The notes below the pieces were generated by a model. The model made no database searches, was not told where the DNA came from, and saw only the letters and a program-made list of their open reading frames with translations. The position numbers and the translations under genes are program-made. A DNA stretch of 64,000 nt from Clostridium puniceum (GTDB taxonomy: Bacteria > Bacillota > Clostridia > Clostridiales > Clostridiaceae), in assembly GCF_002006345.1 (NCBI RefSeq), contig NZ_LZZM01000153.1, positions 1-64,000 of the forward strand, given 5' to 3'. Shown here piece by piece: positions 25,197 to 33,166 of the stretch; positions within the stretch are counted from its first letter, which is position 1; the number at the start of each line of letters is the position of its first letter.

Positions 25197-27887
25197 TTGA
25201 TAAAGAGAATTGATTTAGTATTTGCGAAGCTTAAAGAATTAGTAGAATTTAATATAGAGGGAATATCAGCATCAGATATAGCAGAAGAATTGCATCTTAG
25301 TAGAGCAAATGCAAGTAATGATTTAAACAAGTTGGTTATAGAAGGCAAAGTTATAAAAATAAAAGGAAAACCTACGTTGTTTAAACCTATAATTATTGAA
25401 GAGCAGAATGTTTTAAATTTATCTATTATAAATAAGTTTTCAGAGTCAAATCCTAGTTTATATTCAGCAATTGAGCAGGCAAAAGCAGCTATATTGTATC
25501 CACCTAATGGAATGAATATTTTGTTACTAGGAGAGACTGGAGTTGGTAAATCAACCTTTGCTTCTTTAATACACAAATATGCTGTTGAAATGGAAGTTAA
25601 GTACTTAGAGAGTCCATTTATAACATTTAATTGCGCAGATTATGCAAATAATCCTCAGTTGCTACTAGGACAATTGTTTGGAGTAAAAAAAGGAGCCTAT
25701 ACAGGGGCAGAGAGTGATAAGGTTGGTTTATTAGAAAAAGCTGATGGAGGAATTTTATTTTTAGATGAAGTGCATAGATTACCAGCAGAGGGACAGGAAA
25801 TGTTTTTCACTTTTATGGATAAGGGCGTATATAGAAGACTTGGAGAAACTGAAAGTGAGAGACAAGCAAATGTGCTAATAATAACGGCAACTACTGAAAA
25901 TCCAGATACAACACTATTGAAGACATTTACTCGAAGAATTCCTATGGTTATAATAATACCTAACTTAAAGAAAAGAGGAATGGAGGAAAGATTCAACCTT
26001 ATTAAACAATTTATGATGGAGGAGTCTGGAAGACTTGGGCAATGCATTAAGGTGTCTATAAATTCAATAAAAGCATTTTTGTCTTACGATTGTGAAAATA
26101 ATGTAGGTCAATTAAGAACAGATATACAACTCGCCTGTGCTAAAGCATATGCTGATTTTTTATCAAACAGAAAAGATGAGATAAAAATAAGTAGTTTAGA
26201 TTTACCAACATATATAAGAGAAGGTCTTTATAAGGAAACAGAGCATAGAAAACTTTGGAATAAGCTTATTGATATAAACAAAAGATACTGTATATTTGAT
26301 AAGGATGAGAATGGTATAATATTTGAACAAAATACAAGTGATGAAAATATTTATGAAATGCTAGATTTGAGAACTCAAGAACTTAAGAAAGAAGGAATAC
26401 ATGGTACTGAACTTGAGGAAGAGATAGAAAGAGACATAGGGGATTATTTCAAGAAGTATGTAAATAATTTTAGTTATAAAGTAGACATTAATAATATAAA
26501 AAGTATTGTAGAAGAAGATGTTATGAATGTAATAGAAAAGGTCATAGCGTTTTGTGAAGAAAAACTTGGAATAAGGTTAGATAAAAAAATTTATTATGGC
26601 TTATCAGTTCATATTAGTAATTCTATAGATAGAATACGCAGGAATAAGAAGATTGTAAATCCTAAATTACATAGTATAAGAGAAGAATTTAAGAAAGAAT
26701 TTAGTGTATCCTTAGATGCTTTAAAGATGATAGATGAAAAACTTGATTTAGATATGCCAATTGATGAAGCTGGATTTATAACTATGTTTTTAAGTTATAA
26801 TGGTGAAAGTTTTAAATACAAACAAAATGATGTTAAAGTAATAATAATAGCTCATGGACTAAGTACAGCAACTTCAATGGCAGATGCAGTAAATAATCTT
26901 CTTGGAACTCAAAATGCGATTGGAATTAATGCACCTATAGAAGAAAAGCCTAAAAATATATTGGAGAAGACTAAAGAATATATAAGAGAACATAAAATAA
27001 AATCTGATATATTGTTTTTAGTAGATATGGGATCACTTACAACTTTCGGAAGAGAAATAGAAAATTCATTTAACTTAAAAACTAGAACAATACCATTAGT
27101 TAGCACTCTTCATGTATTAGAAGCAACCAGAAAATCCATGATTGGATATTCGTTAGATGAAATATATAGAGAAACTTTAGAAGTAAATAATTTGTATGAC
27201 AATGATGTTTTAGATTATAAACCAGATGAGGAACAAGATAAAAAGCTAGCAATATTGACAGTATGTACAACTGGAGAAGGTGGGGCTAAAACAATAAAAG
27301 GAATACTAGAGAGAAATTTAAATTTTGATAAAAATCTAATAGAAATAGTCCCAGTAAATTTTATAGGAAAAGAAAATATCTATGAAAGAATAGAGAAATT
27401 AAAAAGAAAGTACGTATTGATATGTTTTGTAAGTCCTTTTAAATTAGAGGTCAATTATCCACAATTTATGTTGGATGACATTATTGATGGAAAATCAACT
27501 GAGCAAATTCAAAAACTTATAGATATAGAAAAAACATATATAAAGATGGAAGAAACACTAGATCATCAATTAAAAAATATTGATGGAAGAATAGTCTTAA
27601 AAGATATAAAGAAGTTTAATGTAACTGTTAGTGAAGCTTTAAATGTAAATATAAGTACTAATATTCTTATTGGAATTACTTTTCATTTAGCTTGTATGAT
27701 AGATAGGATTAAGGATAATGAATTTATAGATGAATTTCAAGGGAAAGATCAGTTTATAAAAGATAATTTTAATTTATATAGAATAATAAAAAATGCATGT
27801 GCATCTTTAAATACTAAATATTTAATTACTATTTCAGATGATGAAATATGTTGTTTAATGAATTTTTTTAATAATAAAACACATTAA
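25197..27887 (+). CDS. LevR-type sigma-54 activator with PRD and EIIA domains (locus 1)
   Basis: An 896-residue transcriptional activator. An N-terminal winged helix (about 1-65) is followed by an AAA+ domain with Walker A GETGVGKST (112-120), the sigma-54 contact loop GAYTGA (166-171) and Walker B ILFLDE. Then come a PRD (His472), a mannose-type EIIA domain (His553 in AHGLSTATSMA), an EIIB-like segment with CTTGEGGAKT, and a second PRD (His830). PTS phosphorylation of such histidines tunes activity to sugar supply. Start TTG 25197 lies behind GAGGGGGA. It faces the downstream PTS operon, which has two sigma-54 promoters. Its 3' end overlaps a dyad that is probably its own enhancer site. A paralogue lies at 40.5-43.1 kb. 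Confidence 0.92.
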   Translation: MIKRIDLVFAKLKELVEFNIEGISASDIAEELHLSRANASNDLNKLVIEGKVIKIKGKPTLFKPIIIEEQNVLNLSIINKFSESNPSLYSAIEQAKAAILYPPNGMNILLLGETGVGKSTFASLIHKYAVEMEVKYLESPFITFNCADYANNPQLLLGQLFGVKKGAYTGAESDKVGLLEKADGGILFLDEVHRLPAEGQEMFFTFMDKGVYRRLGETESERQANVLIITATTENPDTTLLKTFTRRIPMVIIIPNLKKRGMEERFNLIKQFMMEESGRLGQCIKVSINSIKAFLSYDCENNVGQLRTDIQLACAKAYADFLSNRKDEIKISSLDLPTYIREGLYKETEHRKLWNKLIDINKRYCIFDKDENGIIFEQNTSDENIYEMLDLRTQELKKEGIHGTELEEEIERDIGDYFKKYVNNFSYKVDINNIKSIVEEDVMNVIEKVIAFCEEKLGIRLDKKIYYGLSVHISNSIDRIRRNKKIVNPKLHSIREEFKKEFSVSLDALKMIDEKLDLDMPIDEAGFITMFLSYNGESFKYKQNDVKVIIIAHGLSTATSMADAVNNLLGTQNAIGINAPIEEKPKNILEKTKEYIREHKIKSDILFLVDMGSLTTFGREIENSFNLKTRTIPLVSTLHVLEATRKSMIGYSLDEIYRETLEVNNLYDNDVLDYKPDEEQDKKLAILTVCTTGEGGAKTIKGILERNLNFDKNLIEIVPVNFIGKENIYERIEKLKRKYVLICFVSPFKLEVNYPQFMLDDIIDGKSTEQIQKLIDIEKTYIKMEETLDHQLKNIDGRIVLKDIKKFNVTVSEALNVNISTNILIGITFHLACMIDRIKDNEFIDEFQGKDQFIKDNFNLYRIIKNACASLNTKYLITISDDEICCLMNFFNNKTH

Positions 27888-27927
27888 TAATGTGTTTTAA
27901 AAGGTTTTTAAAAAGTAAAACACATTT
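27876..27927. promoter_or_regulatory. Probable enhancer site of LevR-type activator 1 (before the first PTS promoter)
   Basis: The dyad AAAACACATT-AAT-AATGTGTTTT (27876-27898) overlaps the activator's stop codon. A further half-site AAAACACATTT starts at 27917. The sigma-54 promoter begins about 120 bp downstream. A near-identical dyad (31075-31096) with a related half-site 40 bp further on lies the same distance before the second sigma-54 promoter. Confidence 0.7.
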
Positions 27928-27950
27928 ATGCTTTTTAAAAACCTTTCTTT
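27901..27950 (+). terminator. Terminator after the LevR-type activator
   Basis: AAGGTTTTTAAAAAG (27901-27915) pairs perfectly with 27931-27945, followed by TCTTTTT. The half-site at 27917 lies in its loop, so this stretch probably works both as RNA terminator and as part of the DNA enhancer. Confidence 0.75.
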
Positions 27951-28019
27951 TTCATTATAATGCATTGCAAATGCTTGGATACATTACTTAACTTATTAAT
28001 TTATTTTAGGATAAAAACT

Positions 28020-28035
28020 TGGCATCATTATTGCT
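28020..28035 (+). promoter_or_regulatory. Sigma-54 (-24/-12) promoter 1
   Basis: TGGCAT-CATTA-TTGCT, with GG and GC separated by exactly 10 nt as the sigma-54 consensus requires. It precedes the first EIIB gene by about 135 nt and lies downstream of a sigma-54 activator gene. Confidence 0.88.
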
Positions 28036-28171
28036 CTATATATAGGCATAAGAAAATTAAAACAAAATTAAAAAACAATTTAATAATGAATGGTTCGCTG
28101 TAGAAATTTAAATTAATTACTATTATTTTTTTAGAAAAACTCAAATTATAATCTAGGAAAGGAAAATTATC

Positions 28172-28471
28172 ATGAAAAAAATCACATTAATTTGTGCAGG
28201 TGGATTTTCAACAAGTATGTTAGTTTCAAAGATGGAGGAGGAGGCTAAAAATAAAGAAATAGAAGTAGAAATAAGAGCTACAGCAGAATCAAAATTTTGG
28301 GAATATGAAAACGATACAGATGTATTGTTACTAGGACCGCAAGTTGGCTATTTATTAGATAAATTCAAAAAAAAGTATTCAGAGAAGGAAATAAAAATTT
28401 CAATAATAGATAGTGTAGACTATGGAATGATGAATGGTAAGAAAGTATTAAATGATGCTGTAAATATGTAA
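28172..28471 (+). CDS. PTS lactose/cellobiose-type EIIB component (first copy)
   Basis: A 99-residue cytoplasmic phosphocarrier. The phosphorylated cysteine is Cys8 in LICAGGFSTSML, followed by the LLGPQVGYLLDK loop and VDYGMMNGKKVL, typical of cellobiose/chitobiose EIIB. It takes phosphate from EIIA and passes it to the sugar bound by EIIC. It differs clearly from the second EIIB 0.6 kb downstream, which is nearly the same as the one in the other PTS locus. It is the first gene after sigma-54 promoter 1. It may serve the second EIIC of this operon, but pairing cannot be read from sequence. Confidence 0.9.
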   Translation: MKKITLICAGGFSTSMLVSKMEEEAKNKEIEVEIRATAESKFWEYENDTDVLLLGPQVGYLLDKFKKKYSEKEIKISIIDSVDYGMMNGKKVLNDAVNM

Positions 28472-28621
28472 TATTGATTGGCTGATGAGTAAAAGTGAAT
28501 AATAAGGGTATAATATATAAATAATAATATTATTATTCAATAAATACAGTAAAAATTAATAATCATAAATTAATATAACTTAGAAGTAAAACGATAATAA
28601 TTAGAAAATGGGGGATTTAAT

Positions 28622-28942
28622 ATGGAACAATTAGAAATGGCAATTATGAATATTATAATTAACGCTGGAGATTGTAAGAATCATGCGTATATGGCACTTA
28701 ATAATGTTAATGAAGGAAAATATGAAGAAGCAGATAAAGAGTTAGAATTAGCAAATGATGCATTGGGAAAAGCTCATGATGAACAAACAATGTTTCTTCA
28801 TAAAGAAGCAAATGGTGAAAAAATAGATATGTCTGTTTTATTCGTACATGCACAAGATCATTTAATGACAGCAATAACTGAAAAGAATTTAATTGAACAA
28901 ATAATTGAACTAAGGAAAATTGTAAATACTTTAGTTAAATAA
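28622..28942 (+). CDS. PTS lactose/cellobiose-type EIIA component (locus 1)
   Basis: A 106-residue helical protein of the lactose/cellobiose EIIA family, normally a trimer. His76 in LFVHAQDHLMT is the expected phosphorylation site and Asp79 the trimer metal ligand. It accepts phosphate from HPr and donates it to EIIB. It closely resembles the EIIA of the second locus at 43.5 kb (identical first 26 residues or so), so the two loci share ancestry. It lies between two EIIB genes in one sigma-54-driven operon. Confidence 0.93.
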   Translation: MEQLEMAIMNIIINAGDCKNHAYMALNNVNEGKYEEADKELELANDALGKAHDEQTMFLHKEANGEKIDMSVLFVHAQDHLMTAITEKNLIEQIIELRKIVNTLVK

Positions 28943-29058
28943 AATTAGAGATTAAGGAAATACTAAAACTAATATTTATAATTAGATAAAAATTAAAAAT
29001 GTAAACCTAGTAAAAATTTATTATAAAAAATCATTAGAGGTTTGAGGAGGAATAAATT

Positions 29059-29367
29059 ATGATAAAAATTAGATTATTTTGTGCAGCAGGTATGTCAACA
29101 AGTCTTTTAGTAAACAAAATGAAGGATGCAGCTAAAGCAAAGGGCGTAGAAGTTGATATTGAAGCTTTCCCAGAAGGTCAAATGGACAAAAATCTAGATG
29201 GTGTAAACGTTGCATTATTAGGACCACAAGTTGGATATACATTAGGAAAAGCAAAAAAAATATGTGAACCAAAAGGAATTCCAGTTGATGTAATACCAAT
29301 GGTTGATTATGGAATGATGAATGGACAAAAAGTATTGGATTTTGCATTAAAATTAGCTGGAAAATAA
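29059..29367 (+). CDS. PTS lactose/cellobiose-type EIIB component (second copy, locus 1)
   Basis: A 102-residue EIIB with Cys8 in LFCAAGMSTSLLVNKM, VALLGPQVGYTLGKAK and MVDYGMMNGQKVL. It is the probable partner of the EIIC encoded next, since EIIA-EIIB-EIIC in this order recurs at 43.5-45.9 kb with closely matching proteins. The ribosome-binding site is GAGGAGG. A hairpin follows before the EIIC gene. Confidence 0.93.
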   Translation: MIKIRLFCAAGMSTSLLVNKMKDAAKAKGVEVDIEAFPEGQMDKNLDGVNVALLGPQVGYTLGKAKKICEPKGIPVDVIPMVDYGMMNGQKVLDFALKLAGK

Positions 29368-29453
29368 TAATTCAAATTAATTTTCTAGTAATTTAAATAG
29401 AAAACAGAAAATAAAGAAAACGTTTAATCAAAAATGGTTATATTAGTTATGCA

Positions 29454-29506
29454 ATTTCTATGTGATTTCACTAACTAACATCATATTCGTTAAACCACAT
29501 AGAAAT
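29454..29506 (+). other. Hairpin between EIIB and EIIC genes (locus 1)
   Basis: ATTTCTATGTG (29454-29464) pairs perfectly with CACATAGAAAT (29496-29506) across a 31-nt loop. There is no strong T-run, so it may be a processing or stability element that lowers EIIC relative to EIIA/EIIB. A different hairpin stands at the same place in locus 2 (44375-44406). Confidence 0.5.
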
Positions 29507-29604
29507 CTGTAACTTTAAAGTGATAATTATAAATCTGATATATTTGTAATTATTACACTAAATATAATAACACAACAAATTAATTTATATAAGGGGGAAT
29601 TATT

Positions 29605-30918
29605 ATGTCATCATTCGGAAATACTATGAATGAAAAAGTAATACCAGTAATTATGAAATTCGTTGGAATGAAGGGTATTGTTGCCTTAAAAGATGGTATT
29701 TTGTACACACTACCTATAATTATGGTAGGATCAATATTCTTATTACTTGCACAAATTCCTTATCAACCATTTAATGATTGGGTGTCTAGCATATTAGGAT
29801 CAGGCTGGACAGATCCGTTATTTGCAGCTTATGGTGCTTCGTTCCAAATAATAGCACTTATTGCGGTAATAGGTATAGCTTATACTTATGCTAAAAATGA
29901 AGGTCACGAACCTTTATCAGCAGGAGCCATAGCAATTGTAGTATTTTTATTAACAATGAGTTCTTCAGTTGTAAGCCCTAAAGGAGAAGTTGTAAGTGGT
30001 GTTATCAATAAAGATCTTATTGGTGGAAAAGGTATGGTTACAGCTATTATTGTAGGTCTAGTTGTAGGTGCAATATATTCATGGTTTATGGCTAGAAAGA
30101 TTACAATTAAGATGCCAGCAGGTGTGCCACAAGGAGTTGCAAATTCATTTGCAGCATTAATACCAGCAGCAGTTATAATAACAGGTGCAACAGTAGTTTA
30201 TACTATTTTCAAATTTGGATTTAATACAACATTCATCGACTTTATATATAAAGCAATACAAACACCATTACAAGGAATGACAGATTCTTTAGGTGGAATT
30301 TTGATTATGTCTTTCTTAATTCCTTTCTTATGGTGGTTCGGAGTACATGGTTCAACAATTGTAGGTGGAATTATGACAGGAATATTAACATCAAATACAT
30401 TAGAAAATCAAGCTATAATAACTAGTGGAAAAGAACTTACAGTAGCAAATGGTGGTCATATTGTAACACAACAATTCTTAGATAACTTCGTTAATATGAC
30501 AGGAGCAGGTGTAACCATAGGACTTGTATTATGCATGATAGTTTTGGGAAAATCAGCACAAAGTAAAGAATTAGGTAAATTAGCAGTAGTACCGGGATGT
30601 TTCAATATAAATGAACCAGTTACATTTGGAACACCAATAGTAATGAATCCATTTATGGCAATACCATTTATAGTTACCCCAATGGTAAATAGTTTAATTA
30701 CTTATTTAGCAATTGCTTCAGGAGCAGTTCCATTATTTACAGGAGTAATGGTTCCATGGACAACACCACCAGTAATTTCAGGATTCATATTAGGTGGTTG
30801 GAGAACAGCATTATTACAAATTGTAGTTATGGTAATATCATTCTTTATTTATTTACCATTCTTCAAGAAACAAGATGCCATTAATCTTGCAAATGAAAAA
30901 GCAGCACAAAATTCATAA
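29605..30918 (+). CDS. PTS cellobiose-type EIIC permease (locus 1, first)
   Basis: A 437-residue integral membrane permease with about ten hydrophobic segments. Typical motifs are FGVHGSTIVGG in the middle and INEPVTFGTPIVMNP near residue 335, which forms the sugar and phosphorylation region. It imports a beta-linked disaccharide or beta-glucoside and phosphorylates it with its EIIB. It resembles the EIIC at 44.6 kb closely. The exact sugar (cellobiose, salicin, arbutin or other) cannot be read from sequence. The GH4 and GH1 6-phospho-beta-glucosidases downstream fit beta-glucosides. Confidence 0.92.
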   Translation: MSSFGNTMNEKVIPVIMKFVGMKGIVALKDGILYTLPIIMVGSIFLLLAQIPYQPFNDWVSSILGSGWTDPLFAAYGASFQIIALIAVIGIAYTYAKNEGHEPLSAGAIAIVVFLLTMSSSVVSPKGEVVSGVINKDLIGGKGMVTAIIVGLVVGAIYSWFMARKITIKMPAGVPQGVANSFAALIPAAVIITGATVVYTIFKFGFNTTFIDFIYKAIQTPLQGMTDSLGGILIMSFLIPFLWWFGVHGSTIVGGIMTGILTSNTLENQAIITSGKELTVANGGHIVTQQFLDNFVNMTGAGVTIGLVLCMIVLGKSAQSKELGKLAVVPGCFNINEPVTFGTPIVMNPFMAIPFIVTPMVNSLITYLAIASGAVPLFTGVMVPWTTPPVISGFILGGWRTALLQIVVMVISFFIYLPFFKKQDAINLANEKAAQNS

Positions 30919-30982
30919 GATTAATAAGTAAAAATAAACACCTTTCAATAAATACAATATTTTATTTGTTATATAATTAGTT

Positions 30983-31032
30983 AAACCCAATATTTCTAAA
31001 TGCATATATGCAAAGAAATATTGGGTTTGTTT
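30983..31032 (+). terminator. Terminator after the first EIIC gene
   Basis: AAACCCAATATTTCT (30983-30997) pairs with AGAAATATTGGGTTT (31014-31028), followed by GTTTATT. It separates the IIB-IIA-IIB-IIC operon from the next sigma-54 unit. Confidence 0.8.
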
Positions 31033-31074
31033 ATTAAAAATTTTAAATTCTAGAAATAACAGATTATTGTTAAT

Positions 31075-31120
31075 AAAACACATTAGTAATGTGTTTGGGA
31101 AATCTTTCATAAATAAAACA
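31075..31120. promoter_or_regulatory. Probable enhancer site of LevR-type activator 1 (before the second PTS promoter)
   Basis: The dyad AAACACATT-AGT-AATGTGTTT lies at 31076-31096, with a related half-site AAAACAGATTT from 31115. Sequence, internal spacing (about 40 bp) and distance to the -24 element (about 120 bp) all match the site at 27876-27927. Confidence 0.7.
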
Positions 31121-31216
31121 GATTTTAATTTATAAAAAACACTTTTTGTTTTACTAAAACCATTGTAAATACTAAGGAAAGGATAAGATAAAGTGATTTT
31201 GTAAGAAGATAAAAAT

Positions 31217-31232
31217 TGGCATGAATATTGCT
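31217..31232 (+). promoter_or_regulatory. Sigma-54 (-24/-12) promoter 2
   Basis: TGGCAT-GAATA-TTGCT with the required 10-nt interval between GG and GC. It lies about 155 nt before the second EIIC gene. A near-cre sequence TGAAAACGTTTTTA follows at 31277-31290, which may add catabolite control by CcpA. Confidence 0.87.
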
Positions 31233-31276
31233 TTATATAAATAATATAAAAACAAATGTGTTAAATATAAGTTTTA

Positions 31277-31290
31277 TGAAAACGTTTTTA
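31277..31290. promoter_or_regulatory. Possible cre site (CcpA)
   Basis: TGAAAACGTTTTTA differs from the symmetric clostridial/Bacillus cre form TGAAAACGTTTTCA at one position. It lies downstream of sigma-54 promoter 2, where a bound repressor could block elongation. Single-site evidence only. Confidence 0.45.
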
Positions 31291-31386
31291 AAAATCTGAA
31301 ATAGCATAGAAGTTTTTATTTATAATTATCAAATTATAAGAATAAGAGGAGATTAAGAAAAAATAAATTATTAGGGGGAATAAAAA

Positions 31387-32754
31387 ATGAATGAATATTT
31401 ACAAGAAAAGGTAATACCAAAAGCTAATCAGATAGCATCCAATAAATATTTAAAGGCTGTAAGTGATGGTTTTATGACTATTATGCCAGTTATAATAGTA
31501 GGCGCAATTTTTTCATTATTAAATTCATTATCAATAGCACCATATCAAGCATTTATAACAAATATAGGTTTAAAATCTATACTAGCAATACCGAATATGG
31601 TTACAAATGATATGCTTGCAGTATATGCTGTATTTTTCATAGCATACAGTCTTGCAAAACAATTTGATAAAGATCCAGGTGTAGCAGGAATGATTTCTCT
31701 ATTTACATTCTTATCAATAACACCAATTTCAAATACATCAGGTATAATTAATAATTTTGTAAAAGCAAATAAAATTACATTACCAGAAGGTGTAAAGGTT
31801 CCAGCAGCAAATGTGTTTACTTTTGATTATTTAGGTGCTAAGGGCTTATTCGTTGCTATTATTGTAGCCTTAGTATCAACAGTTATTTATAATAAATTAA
31901 TAGATGGTGGATTAGCTATTAAAATGCCTAACGGTGTTCCACCAACAATTACAAAATCATTTTTGGGCTTAGTTCCAGGTTTCGCTATAATTATGTTATT
32001 TATGATTTTAAACAAGGTAGTAACACTATTACCTATCCAAGGAATAGATGGAATACATACTTTAATATATACACTAATTCAAAAGCCATTAGAAGCCTTT
32101 ATTGGTAACAATATATTCTCATTCCTATTTGCAATATTACTTGCGCAAATATTATGGTTTTTTGGTGTGCATGGAGTATCAGCAGTAATACTTCCTATTT
32201 TCTATCCATTATGGACATCATTGACTGCTGCTAATATAGAAGCAATGAATGCAGGTGTGTCATTATATGAATTGCCTAATATTATTAATAGAAGTTTCTT
32301 TAGTGTATATGCTTTATGTGGAGGATCAGGAGCAACTCTTGGGCTTTGTATATATATGGCATTAAAAGCTAAAAGTCAGCAATATAAAACTCTTGGAAGA
32401 TTAGCTGTATTATCTAATTTCTGTGGAATAAATGAACCAATTGTATTTGCAACGCCTATGGTTCTTAATCCTTACATGGCTATTCCATGGATATGTACAC
32501 CACTACTTGCAAGTATATTAGGATATATATTAACGTATATAAATGTAGTGCCAAGATTAACAACAATAGTTCCACTTGGAACTCCAGTTTTAATGTCAGG
32601 TTTTTTAGCAGGTGGAGTTGATGGGTGGAGAGTTGCTTTAGTGCAAATATTGATAATAGTTGTAAGTGCATTAATATATTTACCATTCTTTAATATAATT
32701 GATAAGAAGAGTTATATGAATGAATTAGAAGCAGGTAAAAACTCAGCGCAGTAA
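31387..32754 (+). CDS. PTS cellobiose-type EIIC permease (locus 1, second)
   Basis: A 455-residue integral membrane permease with about ten hydrophobic segments, the FGVHGVSAV loop and INEPIVFATPMVLNP. It diverges more from the other two EIIC proteins than they do from each other, so it probably carries a different sugar. No EIIA or EIIB accompanies it, so it must borrow them, perhaps the divergent EIIB at 28.2 kb. It has its own sigma-54 promoter and enhancer dyad. GH4 and GH1 enzymes follow. Confidence 0.92.
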   Translation: MNEYLQEKVIPKANQIASNKYLKAVSDGFMTIMPVIIVGAIFSLLNSLSIAPYQAFITNIGLKSILAIPNMVTNDMLAVYAVFFIAYSLAKQFDKDPGVAGMISLFTFLSITPISNTSGIINNFVKANKITLPEGVKVPAANVFTFDYLGAKGLFVAIIVALVSTVIYNKLIDGGLAIKMPNGVPPTITKSFLGLVPGFAIIMLFMILNKVVTLLPIQGIDGIHTLIYTLIQKPLEAFIGNNIFSFLFAILLAQILWFFGVHGVSAVILPIFYPLWTSLTAANIEAMNAGVSLYELPNIINRSFFSVYALCGGSGATLGLCIYMALKAKSQQYKTLGRLAVLSNFCGINEPIVFATPMVLNPYMAIPWICTPLLASILGYILTYINVVPRLTTIVPLGTPVLMSGFLAGGVDGWRVALVQILIIVVSALIYLPFFNIIDKKSYMNELEAGKNSAQ

Positions 32755-33166
32755 AATTTATTTAAAGATTTAGATAAAGAAGAATATTAAAATAATCGTT
32801 TATCGATAAATTAATTTGGAATTTCAATCAAAAATGAATTAATATTTAAGGCACACATAGAAGAAGCTGTTGCAAAATTTTTTAATTAATTTTGCTCCAT
32901 CTTCTTCTATTTAATATTATCATGAAAAAACAAGTTGTTTTATGAAAAAACAAGTAACTAAAAAGTAGCATGTGTAACTAAAACTTAAAAAGTAAAGTAA
33001 TTTAATATTATTTATGATATATTTCAAGTAAAGACTCATTAAAGATTTTTTTGAGTATAACATAAGAAAAACTCATTTAAAGCATTTATAAAAAATTATT
33101 GGTCTTTGCAAATGTCATTATGGTACAAAATTCATTTAATATAAAATGTTAAGGAGGAAATAAGAC
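32755..33166. other. 412-bp intergenic region with hairpin and repeats before the GH4 gene
   Basis: No gene is seen. A two-part hairpin occupies 32859-32908: AGAAGAAG/CTTCTTCT outside and GCAAAATT/AATTTTGC inside, with a symmetric 5-nt internal loop. It is probably a terminator or attenuator, though the T-run is poor. ATGAAAAAACAAGT is repeated directly at 32922 and 32942, and the first copy forms the palindrome AAAACAA-G-TTGTTTT (32927-32941). No sigma-54 promoter is seen. AAGGAGG precedes the next gene. Confidence 0.45.

Noticed and set aside
29605-32754. The two adjacent EIIC genes as one split gene
   Set aside because: Each is full length with its own INEP motif, and a terminator plus a sigma-54 promoter lies between them.
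33101-33112. GGTCTTTGCA as a sigma-54 promoter of the GH4 gene
   Set aside because: GG and GC are only 5 nt apart instead of 10.
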